A DNA stretch of 64,000 nt, taken from NCBI GenBank assembly GCA_045105235.1, contig JBGCDH010000028.1:1-64000 (forward strand), in the 5' to 3' direction. Under the pieces are notes generated by a model that did not search any database, was not told the DNA's origin, and saw nothing but the letters and a program-made list of their open reading frames with translations. This document shows, in pieces, positions 1-8,628 of this stretch. The translations under genes and the position numbers were made by a program. The DNA is from GCA-2684655 sp045105235. GTDB taxonomy: Bacteria; Planctomycetota; UBA1135; UBA2386. Each line of letters starts with the position of its first letter. Within the stretch, counting starts at the first letter, position 1.

Positions 1-1902
1 CTGCGCAAGCCGGGTGCCTACGTGACCGCGCTCCTCCAGCGTGGCTCCGCGGTTCACTACGTGCGACTCGAGGCGCCGACGGATTCATCCGGCGCGCCCT
101 CGCTGCAGGAGATCTCGACCAAGCTCGCCGAGAAAGACGTGCCGATGCAGTCGCGCACGCTGTCACTCGGCGGCGGCGACTTCCGCGTCACCGAGCCCAA
201 CACCGCGCTGATCTACATCCTCGGCACGGTTGGCCCGTGGCTGCTGGTGCTGGCGATCGTCTGGGTCTTCCTCCTGCGTCAGATGCGCCCTCCGGGCGGC
301 TCGGGCGGCGTGCTCAGCTTTGGTCGCAGCCGCGCCTCGCTCTACACCAAGGAGAACCGCACCAACATCACGTTCGATGACGTGGCCGGCATGGAAGAAG
401 CCAAGGCCGAGGTCCGCGAGATCATCGAGTTCCTCAAGAACCCGGGCAAGTTCGCGCGGCTCGGCGGCTCGATCCCGCGCGGCGTGCTGCTGGTCGGTTC
501 GCCGGGCACGGGCAAGACGCTGCTCGCCAAGGCAATTGCGGGTGAGGCCGAAGTGCCGTTCTTCTCGATCAGCGGCAGCGACTTCGTCGAGATGTTTGTC
601 GGCGTCGGTGCCAGCCGCGTGCGCGACCTGTTCAAGCAGGCCCGCGAAGCAAGTCCGTGCATTGTCTTCCTGGACGAGATCGACGCCGTCGGCCGCAAGC
701 GCGGCACCGGCATGGGCGGTGGCCACGACGAGCGTGAGCAAACGCTCAACGCGATCCTCGTCGAGATGGACGGCTTCGACTCCGACAAGGGCATCATCCT
801 GGTCGGCGCGACCAACCGTCCCGACGTGCTCGATCCGGCGCTGCTGCGCCCGGGTCGCTTCGATCGTCAGGTCGTCATCGACCGCCCCGACGTCAAGGGG
901 CGCGAGGCGATCCTCAACGTGCACGCGCGCAAGGTAAAGCTCGCGGGCTACGTCGATCTGGTCAAGATCGCCAAGGCTACGGCCGGCTTCTCCGGCGCCG
1001 AGCTGGCCGCGGTGATCAACGAGGCGGCCATTCTCGCCGCGATGAAAAACAAGGACGCGGTCGGCATGTCCGACCTCGAAGAAGCGCGCGACCGCGTGCG
1101 CTGGGGGCGCGAGAAGCGGTCGCGCGCCATCGAGGAAGAAGACAAGAAGGTCACGGCCTACCACGAAGCGGGGCATGCGATCGTCTCGGTGCTGACCCCG
1201 GACCAGGATCCGGTGCACAAGGTGACGATCGTCAGCCGCGGCCGCGCCCTCGGCGCGACGATGTCGCTGCCCGAAAAGGACGACTACAACCACTGGAAGA
1301 AGAAGCTGCTCGGGCGCATTGCGGTCTGCTTCGGCGGCCGGATCGCCGAGGACATCGTCTTCGGCGACGTCTCTGCCGGCGCGCAAAACGACATCGAGCA
1401 GGCGACCAACCTCGCCCGGGTCATGGTGTGCGAGCTCGGCATGAGCGAAAAGATCGGCCCGATCAAGTACACGGCCGACGACGAGAATCCGTTCCTCGGC
1501 CGCGAGTTCCGGCTCAGCGGGGGCGTCTCCGAGCGCACGCTCGAAGCGATCGACGATGAGGTCCGGCGGATCGTGGACGAGCAGTATCAGGCCGCAACGA
1601 AGATGCTCAAGGAGCGTCGCGACGCGCTGGATACGGTGGCTGCGGCGCTGCTCAAGTATGAGACGCTGAGCGGCGACGAAATCGGTGCCGCGCTGCGTGG
1701 CGACGACCTCGACGAGTTCCGGGCCGCGCAGGAGCGTCGCCAGGACGAAGTCGAGCGCGAGGCGCGTCGGGCTACGGAGGCCGAAGAGGCTGCGGCGCGC
1801 AAGGCGGCAGCCAGCGAGGCCGCGGAAGGGGCCGGCGGCGAAGGAGACGGCGGCGACGACGCCTCCGACGAGAAGCCCGGCATGGGCCTGTCCGGCGCCT
1901 AG
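1..1902 (+). CDS. ftsH: ATP-dependent zinc metalloprotease FtsH (5' end outside window)
   Basis: Membrane-anchored AAA+ protease that extracts and degrades membrane and short-lived cytosolic proteins. The frame is open from base 1, so the first transmembrane segment and part of the periplasmic domain lie upstream; the GTG at 22 is probably internal. Counting from that GTG, one transmembrane helix lies near residues 62-86. The AAA module follows with Walker A GSPGTGKT, Walker B IVFLDEID and the SRH ending in RPGRFDR. The M41 zinc site HEAGH is near residues 381-385. The tail is rich in Glu, Ala and Gly, a common low-complexity end. The cdaA cluster starts 60 bases downstream on the same strand. 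Identity is certain; only the N-terminus is missing. Confidence 0.97.
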   Translation: MRKPGAYVTALLQRGSAVHYVRLEAPTDSSGAPSLQEISTKLAEKDVPMQSRTLSLGGGDFRVTEPNTALIYILGTVGPWLLVLAIVWVFLLRQMRPPGGSGGVLSFGRSRASLYTKENRTNITFDDVAGMEEAKAEVREIIEFLKNPGKFARLGGSIPRGVLLVGSPGTGKTLLAKAIAGEAEVPFFSISGSDFVEMFVGVGASRVRDLFKQAREASPCIVFLDEIDAVGRKRGTGMGGGHDEREQTLNAILVEMDGFDSDKGIILVGATNRPDVLDPALLRPGRFDRQVVIDRPDVKGREAILNVHARKVKLAGYVDLVKIAKATAGFSGAELAAVINEAAILAAMKNKDAVGMSDLEEARDRVRWGREKRSRAIEEEDKKVTAYHEAGHAIVSVLTPDQDPVHKVTIVSRGRALGATMSLPEKDDYNHWKKKLLGRIAVCFGGRIAEDIVFGDVSAGAQNDIEQATNLARVMVCELGMSEKIGPIKYTADDENPFLGREFRLSGGVSERTLEAIDDEVRRIVDEQYQAATKMLKERRDALDTVAAALLKYETLSGDEIGAALRGDDLDEFRAAQERRQDEVEREARRATEAEEAAARKAAASEAAEGAGGEGDGGDDASDEKPGMGLSGA

Positions 1903-1962
1903 TTCTGCCGACGGCTGTTCTTCTTTCCATCCCGCAAACCCGCCAGAGTCCAAGCCCGCCTA

Positions 1963-2775
1963 ATGCTGCCGATGCTCGCTCAGCAAGAACCCGGTCAGGA
2001 AGGCCTGCAGGGATTCTTCGAGGCGAGCAAGGTGGTGGTCGAGGTCGCGATCTTCGCGATCTTGATCTACCTGGTGCTGCGCTTTCTGCGGGCCACGCGC
2101 GGCTCCGGGATCATCCGCGGCCTAGCGCTGATCCTGATTTCGTTCGCGATCGCGTTCTTCGTGTTGGCGGACTACTTCGCGCTGGATCGGCTGTCGTGGC
2201 TCGTGGAGCAGATCGCTCCGTCGGTGGTTCTGGGGCTCGTGGTGGTCTTCCACCCCGAAATCCGCCGCGCCATTGTGCACCTGGGGGACGCGCCGATCTT
2301 TGGCCGCTTCATGCGGCGTGACAGCAAGATCGTGCCGCGCCTGCTGCGCGCGGTGGCGCGCCTGAGCAAGGAACGCATCGGTGCGCTGATTGCGATCGAG
2401 CGCGAGGCCTCGCTGTCCGAACTCAGCGAAAACGGCATCACGATCGACGCGGAGCTCAACAGCTACCTGATCGAGTCGATCTTCTTTCCGAAGAGCGCGC
2501 TGCACGACGGCGGTGTTGTGGTGCAGGACGACCGCATCGTCGCCGCCTCGTGCCTGTTCCCGCTGAGCCAGAACCCGGACGTCGACAAGCGCCTTGGCAC
2601 GCGCCACCGGGCGGCTCTTGGCCTCAGCGAAGAGACCGACGCGCTCGTCGTTGTGGTCAGCGAAGAGACCGGCCGTATCTCGACGGCGAGCGGCGGCAAG
2701 CTCGACCACGACCTGACGCTGGAGCAGCTCGAAGCCCAGCTCGACGCGATCTTTGGCCGCGGAGGGGGAGCGTGA
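1963..2775 (+). CDS. cdaA: diadenylate cyclase CdaA (DisA_N domain)
   Basis: Makes c-di-AMP from two ATP at the membrane. The 270-residue protein has three N-terminal hydrophobic segments (about 25-100), followed by a DAC domain. Visible motifs are HDGG at 181-184, GTRHRAA about 30 residues later, and VSEETG. In characterised CdaA proteins the first motif is DGA; here Ala is replaced by Gly while the Asp is kept. No obvious Shine-Dalgarno precedes the ATG. Its stop overlaps the GTG of cdaR, and glmM follows, which is the conserved cdaA-cdaR-glmM order linking c-di-AMP to peptidoglycan precursor supply. Family assignment is firm; that the DGG variant is active is inferred. Confidence 0.95.
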   Translation: MLPMLAQQEPGQEGLQGFFEASKVVVEVAIFAILIYLVLRFLRATRGSGIIRGLALILISFAIAFFVLADYFALDRLSWLVEQIAPSVVLGLVVVFHPEIRRAIVHLGDAPIFGRFMRRDSKIVPRLLRAVARLSKERIGALIAIEREASLSELSENGITIDAELNSYLIESIFFPKSALHDGGVVVQDDRIVAASCLFPLSQNPDVDKRLGTRHRAALGLSEETDALVVVVSEETGRISTASGGKLDHDLTLEQLEAQLDAIFGRGGGA

Positions 2776-3926
2776 TCCGCGATCGTCGTGTCCTGCGCCG
2801 GATCTGGCACCTGCTGGTCGATGACCCGTACCGCAAGCTCGTCGCCATTGGGCTGGCGGTGCTGCTGTGGTTCTTCATCGATAGCCGCATCATGAACACC
2901 GTCGATCGCCGGCTGCAGCTGACGGCCGTTGCGTCGACGGAGCGCGGTGGCGCGGAGCGCGGTGAGTTCGACCAGCTGGCCCTGGTGCTGCCGTCGGACA
3001 TCGTCGCGCGGCGTTTTCTCGATGGCGAGCGTGAGATCGACAGCGTGCAGCTGGTGCTGCGCGGGCCGCGTTTTCGCGTCGATGCGCTCTCTGGGCAGCC
3101 GCTCAACCTCGGCATCCGAACCTTCCAGTCCCGCGAGTTCGCCCGCAGCCGCGGCGATGGCCAGGCGCAGGCGATCGAGTCCTTGGAATTCACGGCAGCG
3201 GACATCTTCCGCAACCTCCGCGAGCTGCAGGGGATCGAGATCGAGATGCAGCCGACGCGCGTACGGGTCGAGTATGAGCGTTTCGCGAGCATCGTGGTGC
3301 CGCGGCCCGATGAGGCCGCGGAGTTTGTCGCCAACGGCTTCGCTCCGGAGCGCATGCGGCGCAGCACGGCGACGTATTCGCCGGCGACGGTGACCATCCA
3401 AGGGCCGGCGGTCGCGATCGAAACGCTCGAACAGCGCGACTCGCTGTTCCGCGTTGAGTTCCGCGGCACGGGCAATGAAGACCGCGTCACCGGCATGCTC
3501 GAAATCGTCGAGGGCGATGCGCTCGGCGTGCGGCTCGAAGTGCCGACGGCCGTGCAGGTCGAGCTGTTCCCCAAGCGGGACGTCTACGACTTGACGCTGC
3601 CCGTTTTTGTGGACGACCTGAGCCTGGCTGCGGTCGAGCGCGGTCGCTACCGTCCCGAACAGTCGAGCCTCGCGGTGCGGGTCAGCTTTTCTGGCGCGCT
3701 CGGCCGCGACGTCAAGGTGCTGCCGAGCGCGCGGGCCCGACAGGCTTGGGCCGAAGCCAACCTGCGCCTGGTCGTCTACCTGCCGCGGCTTGAGCCAGGC
3801 ACCACTCTGCAGAACGAACTCGACCGGCGGCCGCACCTGGCGCTGGTCGGTCCCAAGCTCCATCGCTACTTGAGCAGTGACTACTCGCTCGAAGACTCCC
3901 GCACGGTAAAGCTGAACAAGCGTTGA
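2772..3926 (+). CDS. cdaR: CdaR-type YbbR-domain regulator of CdaA
   Basis: Membrane-anchored extracytoplasmic partner of the diadenylate cyclase. I chose the GTG at 2772, which overlaps the cdaA stop (GTGA), over a longer in-frame extension that would run inside cdaA. The 384-residue product has a short basic cytoplasmic start, one helix near residues 20-37 (KLVAIGLAVLLWFFI), then a long beta-rich outer part with YbbR-like strands. In other bacteria CdaR binds CdaA and modulates its activity. Sequence conservation is weak, as usual for this family, so position between cdaA and glmM is a large part of the evidence. Confidence 0.88.
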   Translation: MIRDRRVLRRIWHLLVDDPYRKLVAIGLAVLLWFFIDSRIMNTVDRRLQLTAVASTERGGAERGEFDQLALVLPSDIVARRFLDGEREIDSVQLVLRGPRFRVDALSGQPLNLGIRTFQSREFARSRGDGQAQAIESLEFTAADIFRNLRELQGIEIEMQPTRVRVEYERFASIVVPRPDEAAEFVANGFAPERMRRSTATYSPATVTIQGPAVAIETLEQRDSLFRVEFRGTGNEDRVTGMLEIVEGDALGVRLEVPTAVQVELFPKRDVYDLTLPVFVDDLSLAAVERGRYRPEQSSLAVRVSFSGALGRDVKVLPSARARQAWAEANLRLVVYLPRLEPGTTLQNELDRRPHLALVGPKLHRYLSSDYSLEDSRTVKLNKR

Positions 3927-3974
3927 GCGTGGTCGCCTGCGAGGCGGCCACCGAACGGGCAAGAGAACAACTGG

Positions 3975-5339
3975 ATGACGACTTTCGAACCTTTCTCGTT
4001 CGGCACCGACGGCTTGCGCGGGCGCGCCGGCGAAGCCCCGATCGATCCCGAAACCCTGCGGCGTGTCGGCGCTGCGCTTGGCGTGCTCCTGCAGGCGCGG
4101 CAGGGCAAGGGCTCGCAGCAGCGCGTGCTGATCGGCAATGACGGCCGCGAGTCGGCGCCGTGGATCCTCGACTGCTTGGTGCAGGGGCTCATGGGCGCGG
4201 AAGTCAGCGCTGCGGACGTTGGTCTTGTCACCACGCCCGCGCTGGCGCTGTTGGTTCGGCACGGCACCTATGCCGCGGGCATCATGATCAGTGCGTCGCA
4301 CAACCCCGCGCACGACAACGGCATCAAGATCTTCTCGGGCGATGGCAGCAAGCTGCCCGACGACGACGAACGGCAGATTGAGCTGCTCGCCGCCGAGCTG
4401 CGTCCGGAAAAGACCAAGCAGCCGCGCGTGCGGCGTGAGGCCGAACTCCTCCGCAGCTATCAAGACCTGCTGGCCGTCCGTTTTCCGGATCTCGACCTGT
4501 CGGGCCGAACGGTCTGCATCGACGCGGCCAACGGTGGCGGCTCGGAGCTCGCGCCGGGCATCCTGCGCGCGTTCGGCGCCGAGGTTGTCGAGGTTGGCTG
4601 CGAGTCGGACGGCTTCAACATCAACGATGGCGTCGGTGCCCTGCACCCGAAAAACTTGGCGCCGCTGGTGATCGAGCACGGCGCGTGCCTCGGCATCTGC
4701 CTCGACGGCGACGGCGACCGCGGCATCTTCGTTGACGAGCGCGGCGACGTGCTCGATGGCGACCACGTGCTGACGTTCTTTGGCAGTCGCATGCTGCAGG
4801 CCGGCAGCCTGCCGAGCGGCAAGGTCGCCGCGACCGTGATGAGCAACCTCGGCATGCATCGCGCGCTGGAGCGTGCCGGTGTCGGCGTGCACACGACCCC
4901 GGTCGGCGATCGGCACGTGGTCGCCGCCATGCGCGAGCACGGCTATGCGCTCGGCGGGGAGCAGTCGGGGCACACGCTGTTTGCCGAGCACGAACTGGTC
5001 GGCGATGGCCTCTACACGGGACTCGCGATTCTGCAGGCGCTCGGCCGGACCCCGGCTTCGGAGGCTTTTGCCGCGTTCGAGAGCTACCCGCAGCAGCTGA
5101 TCAACGTGATGGTGCGCGACAAGCCCGACCTCAGCACCGTTCCGGCGGTCGCCGAGATGGCCAAGCGCATCGAGCACGAACTCGGCTCGGAAGGTCGACT
5201 GCTGTTGCGCTATTCGGGCACGGAACCGAAGTGCCGCGTGATGATCGAGGCCAAGGATGCGGCTGTGTGCGAGCGGCTGTGCCAAGAGCTGGCCGACTGC
5301 ATCCAGCGCGAGCTTGGTGAGCAGGAGCCTGGCACGTGA
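3975..5339 (+). CDS. glmM: phosphoglucosamine mutase GlmM
   Basis: Interconverts glucosamine-6-phosphate and glucosamine-1-phosphate for UDP-GlcNAc, and so for peptidoglycan and lipid A. The 454-residue length is normal. Visible are the N-terminal FGTDGLRG, the phosphoserine loop SASHNP with the catalytic Ser at 108, the metal loop DGDGDR, the sugar-binding GGEQSGH and the phosphate-binding RYSGTEP near the C-terminus. It follows cdaR by 48 bases, and its stop overlaps the tsaB start by four bases (GTGA). In several bacteria GlmM binds CdaA and lowers cyclase activity, consistent with the shared cluster. Confidence 0.97.
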   Translation: MTTFEPFSFGTDGLRGRAGEAPIDPETLRRVGAALGVLLQARQGKGSQQRVLIGNDGRESAPWILDCLVQGLMGAEVSAADVGLVTTPALALLVRHGTYAAGIMISASHNPAHDNGIKIFSGDGSKLPDDDERQIELLAAELRPEKTKQPRVRREAELLRSYQDLLAVRFPDLDLSGRTVCIDAANGGGSELAPGILRAFGAEVVEVGCESDGFNINDGVGALHPKNLAPLVIEHGACLGICLDGDGDRGIFVDERGDVLDGDHVLTFFGSRMLQAGSLPSGKVAATVMSNLGMHRALERAGVGVHTTPVGDRHVVAAMREHGYALGGEQSGHTLFAEHELVGDGLYTGLAILQALGRTPASEAFAAFESYPQQLINVMVRDKPDLSTVPAVAEMAKRIEHELGSEGRLLLRYSGTEPKCRVMIEAKDAAVCERLCQELADCIQRELGEQEPGT

Positions 5340-6028
5340 GCTGCACACTCGCGGTCACCGGCAGCAACCTGTGTGGCAATGCCCCGTATTCGGTGGCTCT
5401 GGTCACTCCCGACGGCACGCACGTTCGGTCTCTGCAGCAGCGGGAGCGCGGCGACCCGGCGGTGTTGAGCCGCGATCTGTGCCGCGAGGCCGCGGTCGAA
5501 CTCGACGCGATCACCGATGTGATCGTGGACGTTGGCCCTGGCTCGTACACCGGCCTGCGGGTGGTCGTGACCTTTGTCCGCGTCTTGATGCAGTTTGCGG
5601 ACGTAAAGGTGCGCGCCGTCGACAGTCTTGCGATGTTGGCGCATCGCTCGCTGTCCGCTGATCCATCGTCGAGCCAACCATCGAGAGACGTGGTGCTTTC
5701 CTCGGTTCGTGTGCTGCTCGACGCGCGGCGCGGCCGCTACCACGTCGGTCACTTTCGCTGGCAAGATGGCGCGCTCCAGGAGCTCGCGCCGGCCGCGGCC
5801 GAACGAACGGAGTCCGCGTTGGCGGCGATCGAATCTGGCGACACGGTCATCATGCCGACCGGGCTTTTTGGCGTGCTCCGAGAGTCGCTGGAAGGGCGGG
5901 GCGCGCATTGCCGCGCGGTGCACGCCGTCGACGCGCTGGATCTGCTGCGCCATGGCTTGCTGGCGACTCCGGCCGAGATCGCGGACCTGGAGCCGCGCTA
6001 CCTGATGGCGAGCTACGCCGAAGACTGA
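5336..6028 (+). CDS. tsaB: tRNA threonylcarbamoyladenosine biosynthesis protein TsaB (YeaZ-like)
   Basis: Non-catalytic ASKHA-fold partner of TsaD in t6A37 tRNA modification. Starts at a GTG overlapping the glmM stop. The 230-residue product carries the typical VDVGPGSYTGLRV loop near residues 65-77 and the segment AVDSLAMLAHRSL. The N-terminus (LAVTGSNLCGNAPYSVAL) is more divergent than in Escherichia coli TsaB, where a 'LAIDTS' type opening is usual. Loss of that metal/nucleotide loop is common in TsaB, which does not itself catalyse. Translational coupling to glmM is seen; a functional link is not implied. Confidence 0.85.
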   Translation: MSCTLAVTGSNLCGNAPYSVALVTPDGTHVRSLQQRERGDPAVLSRDLCREAAVELDAITDVIVDVGPGSYTGLRVVVTFVRVLMQFADVKVRAVDSLAMLAHRSLSADPSSSQPSRDVVLSSVRVLLDARRGRYHVGHFRWQDGALQELAPAAAERTESALAAIESGDTVIMPTGLFGVLRESLEGRGAHCRAVHAVDALDLLRHGLLATPAEIADLEPRYLMASYAED

Positions 6029-6031
6029 GTC

Positions 6032-6556
6032 GTGCGCGTCTTTCGAACCATCTGGCTGCTGCACCGGTGGCTGGGCGTTGCCGCCGGCCTGGTGCTGCTG
6101 CTGTCGGCCGCCACGGGCCTGCTGCTACTCGTCAAGAAGGACTACGAGTGGATCCAGCCGCCGGTCATGAAGTGCGCCGACGGCGCGGTCGCCGAGCTGC
6201 AGCCGCTGCCCAAAGTCTATGAGGCGGTGTTTGCGCTCGGGCTGCCGCAGTTTCGATCGGAGGCGGACATCGCGCGCATCGACTTTCGGCCGAAGAAGCG
6301 GCTGCACAAAGTCGTCAGTCGTCACGATGATCTCGAAGTCCAGGTCTGCGCGATCACGCTCAAGACGAGTGCACCGCGAGAGCGGCGCAGCGACTGGCTC
6401 GAGCAGCTGCACGACGGCTCCTGGTTTGGCGATTTTGCCCATGACCGCGTCATGCCGGTGGCTGCGCTGATCTTGCTCTACCTGTCGCTCAGCGGCTACG
6501 TCATGTGGCTGTGGCCCAAGTGGAAGAAGCGCCGGCGTTCTCGCGTCGAGCGCTGA
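6032..6556 (+). CDS. PepSY-associated membrane protein
   Basis: 174 residues, GTG start three bases after tsaB. One helix lies at about 9-33 (the stretch after WLLHRWLGVAAG), followed by a soluble PepSY-like stretch, then a second helix at about 143-163 ending in a basic tail. The 'LHRWLG' opening and 'LHDGSWFG...SLSGYVMW' near the end match the PepSY_TM family found with iron-reduction and siderophore systems. I see no partner gene here, so the role is unknown. Membrane topology and family are moderately sure; substrate is not. Confidence 0.7.
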   Translation: MRVFRTIWLLHRWLGVAAGLVLLLSAATGLLLLVKKDYEWIQPPVMKCADGAVAELQPLPKVYEAVFALGLPQFRSEADIARIDFRPKKRLHKVVSRHDDLEVQVCAITLKTSAPRERRSDWLEQLHDGSWFGDFAHDRVMPVAALILLYLSLSGYVMWLWPKWKKRRRSRVER

Positions 6557-6583
6557 CGGGTCGCGGCGGTTGTCCAAGCGCGA

Positions 6584-7009
6584 CTACCAGAGCAACAGCA
6601 CGGCGATCGCGGCCCGTGCCGACCACGCGGCGGTGCGCAGCCAGTTGCTCTGCACGAGCTGGCGCCAGGCGGCTTCTTCAAAGCCCGATTGCAGCTTGGC
6701 ATGCCGCGGCACCTGAACGAAGAACGTCGAGGCCCAGACAATCGCCAGCAGCACGGCGCCGGTCCACGCCAGCATGCCCGCATCGGGCGGAGCGACCGCG
6801 ACCAGCCAGCCGCTCAGGACAAGTTCGGCCATCATGGGGGGCAGAACGACCGGCGTCGTGCGGGCCATGTGCTGGTCCTGGTAGCGGCGGTAGCCCGCTT
6901 CGCCGACGCGGGCGAACAGCGGGTAGTGCACGACCTGGACAAACCAGATCAGGCCGGTCATGTAGCCCGTCGCCAGCAGGTGCAGCAGGCAGAGTTGATC
7001 GAAGGACAC
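6584..7009 (-). CDS. four-helix integral membrane protein, unknown function
   Basis: 141 residues, GTG start at 7009. Four hydrophobic segments fill the chain, with the motif QVVHYPLF after helix 1 and a conserved-looking FFVQVPRHAKLQ between helices 3 and 4. This layout resembles small DUF1772/DUF4149-type membrane proteins, but I cannot name the family securely. It lies nine bases downstream of another small membrane protein on the same strand, so the two are probably co-transcribed. It converges with the PepSY protein (27 bases between stops). Confidence 0.72.
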   Translation of the reverse strand: MSFDQLCLLHLLATGYMTGLIWFVQVVHYPLFARVGEAGYRRYQDQHMARTTPVVLPPMMAELVLSGWLVAVAPPDAGMLAWTGAVLLAIVWASTFFVQVPRHAKLQSGFEEAAWRQLVQSNWLRTAAWSARAAIAVLLLW

Positions 7010-7018
7010 GGCCCGGTC

Positions 7019-7459
7019 TCAGGCTGCGGCTGCCGGCGTCGAGGTTGCGCCTGCTGCCGGCGCGCGGTGCAGGCGCCAGGTTGCGACCAGAATGGCGGTG
7101 AACGGGATCCACCAGATCAGGTCGTTGCTGACGATCAGCCAGCCAGAGCTCCACGGCAGCACGCCGCGCATGGCCGAGTCGAGAAAGCCGATCGGGCCGA
7201 GCACTTTGCCGAGCAGGCCGACCAATACGATCGGCCAGTGGCGCAGCGGGCGCACGGCCGCGCAGGCGTAGCCAATGCCATAGACGCCGACAATCATGCC
7301 GATGCACTGCCACAGGTAGAGCTGATCGGGAACGTCCATGCCACCGAGCTCAAACCAGCCGCTGGGCCACAGCACGGCGAAGGCGCCAAACGCCAGGTTG
7401 TAGACGGCGGCGATCCAGAGCGTCGTGCGCGCCCACGCGGGTCCTCGTTCGTCAGTCAT
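7019..7459 (-). CDS. four-helix integral membrane protein, unknown function
   Basis: 146 residues, ATG start at 7459. Four predicted helices (about 12-32, 47-67, 75-95, 108-128) and an Ala/Thr/Pro-rich tail. The segments YNLAFGAFAVLWPS and YGIGYACAA are typical of a small, widely distributed membrane family often annotated only as 'hypothetical' (sometimes mislabelled alkyl hydroperoxide reductase). It is the first gene of a likely two-gene unit with the next membrane protein. No catalytic motif is visible. Confidence 0.72.
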   Translation of the reverse strand: MTDERGPAWARTTLWIAAVYNLAFGAFAVLWPSGWFELGGMDVPDQLYLWQCIGMIVGVYGIGYACAAVRPLRHWPIVLVGLLGKVLGPIGFLDSAMRGVLPWSSGWLIVSNDLIWWIPFTAILVATWRLHRAPAAGATSTPAAAA

Positions 7460-7512
7460 CGCGCAGGGCTTCGCCGGGCGCTTGCGCCCAGATGCGGCCG
7501 GATCCGCCTAGC

Positions 7513-7575
7513 CCTCTGGCCAGCCAGACAGCCAGCCCGCCAGCCCGCCAGCCCGCCAGCCAGCGCAGCCCGGCC
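7513..7575 (-). repeat. 8-bp minisatellite 3' of the 7588 stop codon
   Basis: On the minus strand this follows the TAA of the gene ending at 7588 and comprises about four copies of GGCGGGCT flanked by degenerate GGCTGGC units. It lies in the 128-base gap before the next gene starts at 7459. No spacer structure, T-tract or ORF is present. Confidence 0.7.
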
Positions 7576-7587
7576 GCAGCGATCGTG

Positions 7588-8628
7588 TTAGCGAGGCAAC
7601 CCCGGCAGCCTGTAGCCAGATGCCAGCGCCAGCGCGATGACAGCCGCGGAGCGGTGGCCGGGCAACCGAATCGCTTGGCTGTGATCTGGGTCGAGCAGCA
7701 GGTTGCGCAGGCTGATCCGTGATTCGTAGATGGTCTGGCCGTCGATGTCGCGAAGCTGCACATACAGCGGGCCGCGACCGTCGAGCACGTCCCAGGCAAC
7801 GCGTTCGGCCGTCGTGCTGGCGCTGGCACGGCCCTGTTCGAGTGCCGCCGGGGTGGCCGGATACGAAGCGCCGCGCTGCAGCTTGAGCAGATAGCCGCCG
7901 AGCGCCGTGCGTTCGACGGCTTCGATCTCTACCAGTGCCTCAAATGGGCCGGCTTCGAGGTGCAGGTTCTCGGCGGCAGGCGAGAACAGCTGATCGACAA
8001 CGCCCAGCTGCCACAGCAAGATCACGGCGCTCACCAGCAGCAGCGGCGCGATCAGCCACATGCGCCGGTTGCTTGTGGCCACCGGTGCGGCGGCGGCGCG
8101 CACGTCGGCCTCGTCGCGCTCGCTGCTGGGGCGTCGTCGCGTCACCGCTTCGAGCTGGCCGTCGCGCAAGACGAACAGCGTCTCGGTGACCTCGGCGTCG
8201 TAGATCAGCTTGCAGTGGAGCGTTGTTTCGACCGATCCCGCTTCGGCGGCTTCGACAATGCCCTGCAAACGGTCCAGCAGGTTGGCCTGCGCAGCGACGT
8301 CGAAGCTCTGGGCTGCACGGCCGGTTCGGCGTGTCGTTGCCGGCAGCACGCTGAAGCGTCCGCCTTGGAGGTCGAGCTGGAACGCGCCGACGCCGGCGGT
8401 GCCGGCAGCGTCAACGGCTTCGTGCAGCGCGGCCTCGTCGGCGGTGCGGCCATCGAGAATGCCGTCGACGAAGACGGCGCGCGCGGGGCCTTGTGGCGGG
8501 CCCATCGCCGATTCGTCGTTCTGCTGTGATTCATGCGGCCGTGATTCATGCGGCCGTGATTCGTTTGGCCGTGGTTCATTTGGCCGCCGGGGGCCGCCGC
8601 CGAGTGGTGGTGGGGTCTGGCCGCTCAC
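7588..8628 (-). CDS. single-pass membrane protein with Pro/His/Glu repeat N-terminus, unknown function
   Basis: 346 residues from a GTG at 8628 that overlaps the upstream stop (GTGA); a longer reading would overlap the upstream gene by 70 bases. Residues about 15-35 are a tandem repeat rich in Arg, Pro, Asn/His, Glu and Ser, encoded by 15-bp DNA repeats. A globular region of about 130 residues follows, then one helix near residues 192-210 (MWLIAPLLLVSAVILLWQLG) and a C-terminal extracytoplasmic domain of about 130 residues ending GYRLPGLPR. I recognise no family. Coupling to the GYF-type membrane protein suggests they act together. Confidence 0.7.
   Translation of the reverse strand: MSGQTPPPLGGGPRRPNEPRPNESRPHESRPHESQQNDESAMGPPQGPARAVFVDGILDGRTADEAALHEAVDAAGTAGVGAFQLDLQGGRFSVLPATTRRTGRAAQSFDVAAQANLLDRLQGIVEAAEAGSVETTLHCKLIYDAEVTETLFVLRDGQLEAVTRRRPSSERDEADVRAAAAPVATSNRRMWLIAPLLLVSAVILLWQLGVVDQLFSPAAENLHLEAGPFEALVEIEAVERTALGGYLLKLQRGASYPATPAALEQGRASASTTAERVAWDVLDGRGPLYVQLRDIDGQTIYESRISLRNLLLDPDHSQAIRLPGHRSAAVIALALASGYRLPGLPR
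8526..8585. repeat. in-frame 15-bp tandem repeat, four copies
   Basis: On the plus strand: GTGATTCATGCGGCC twice, then GTGATTCGTTTGGCC and GTGGTTCATTTGGCC, exactly periodic. Read on minus it encodes five-residue units (such as RPHES and RPNES) in the N-terminal linker of the gene at 7588-8628. The unit resembles the array after trpS (58519-58639). Confidence 0.92.

Noticed and set aside
2463..5348. Open frame of 961 codons on the minus strand
   Set aside because: It lies antisense to cdaA, cdaR and glmM, which have full family motifs. High-GC genes commonly create long antisense frames, and its product is Arg/His/Ala-rich with no motifs.
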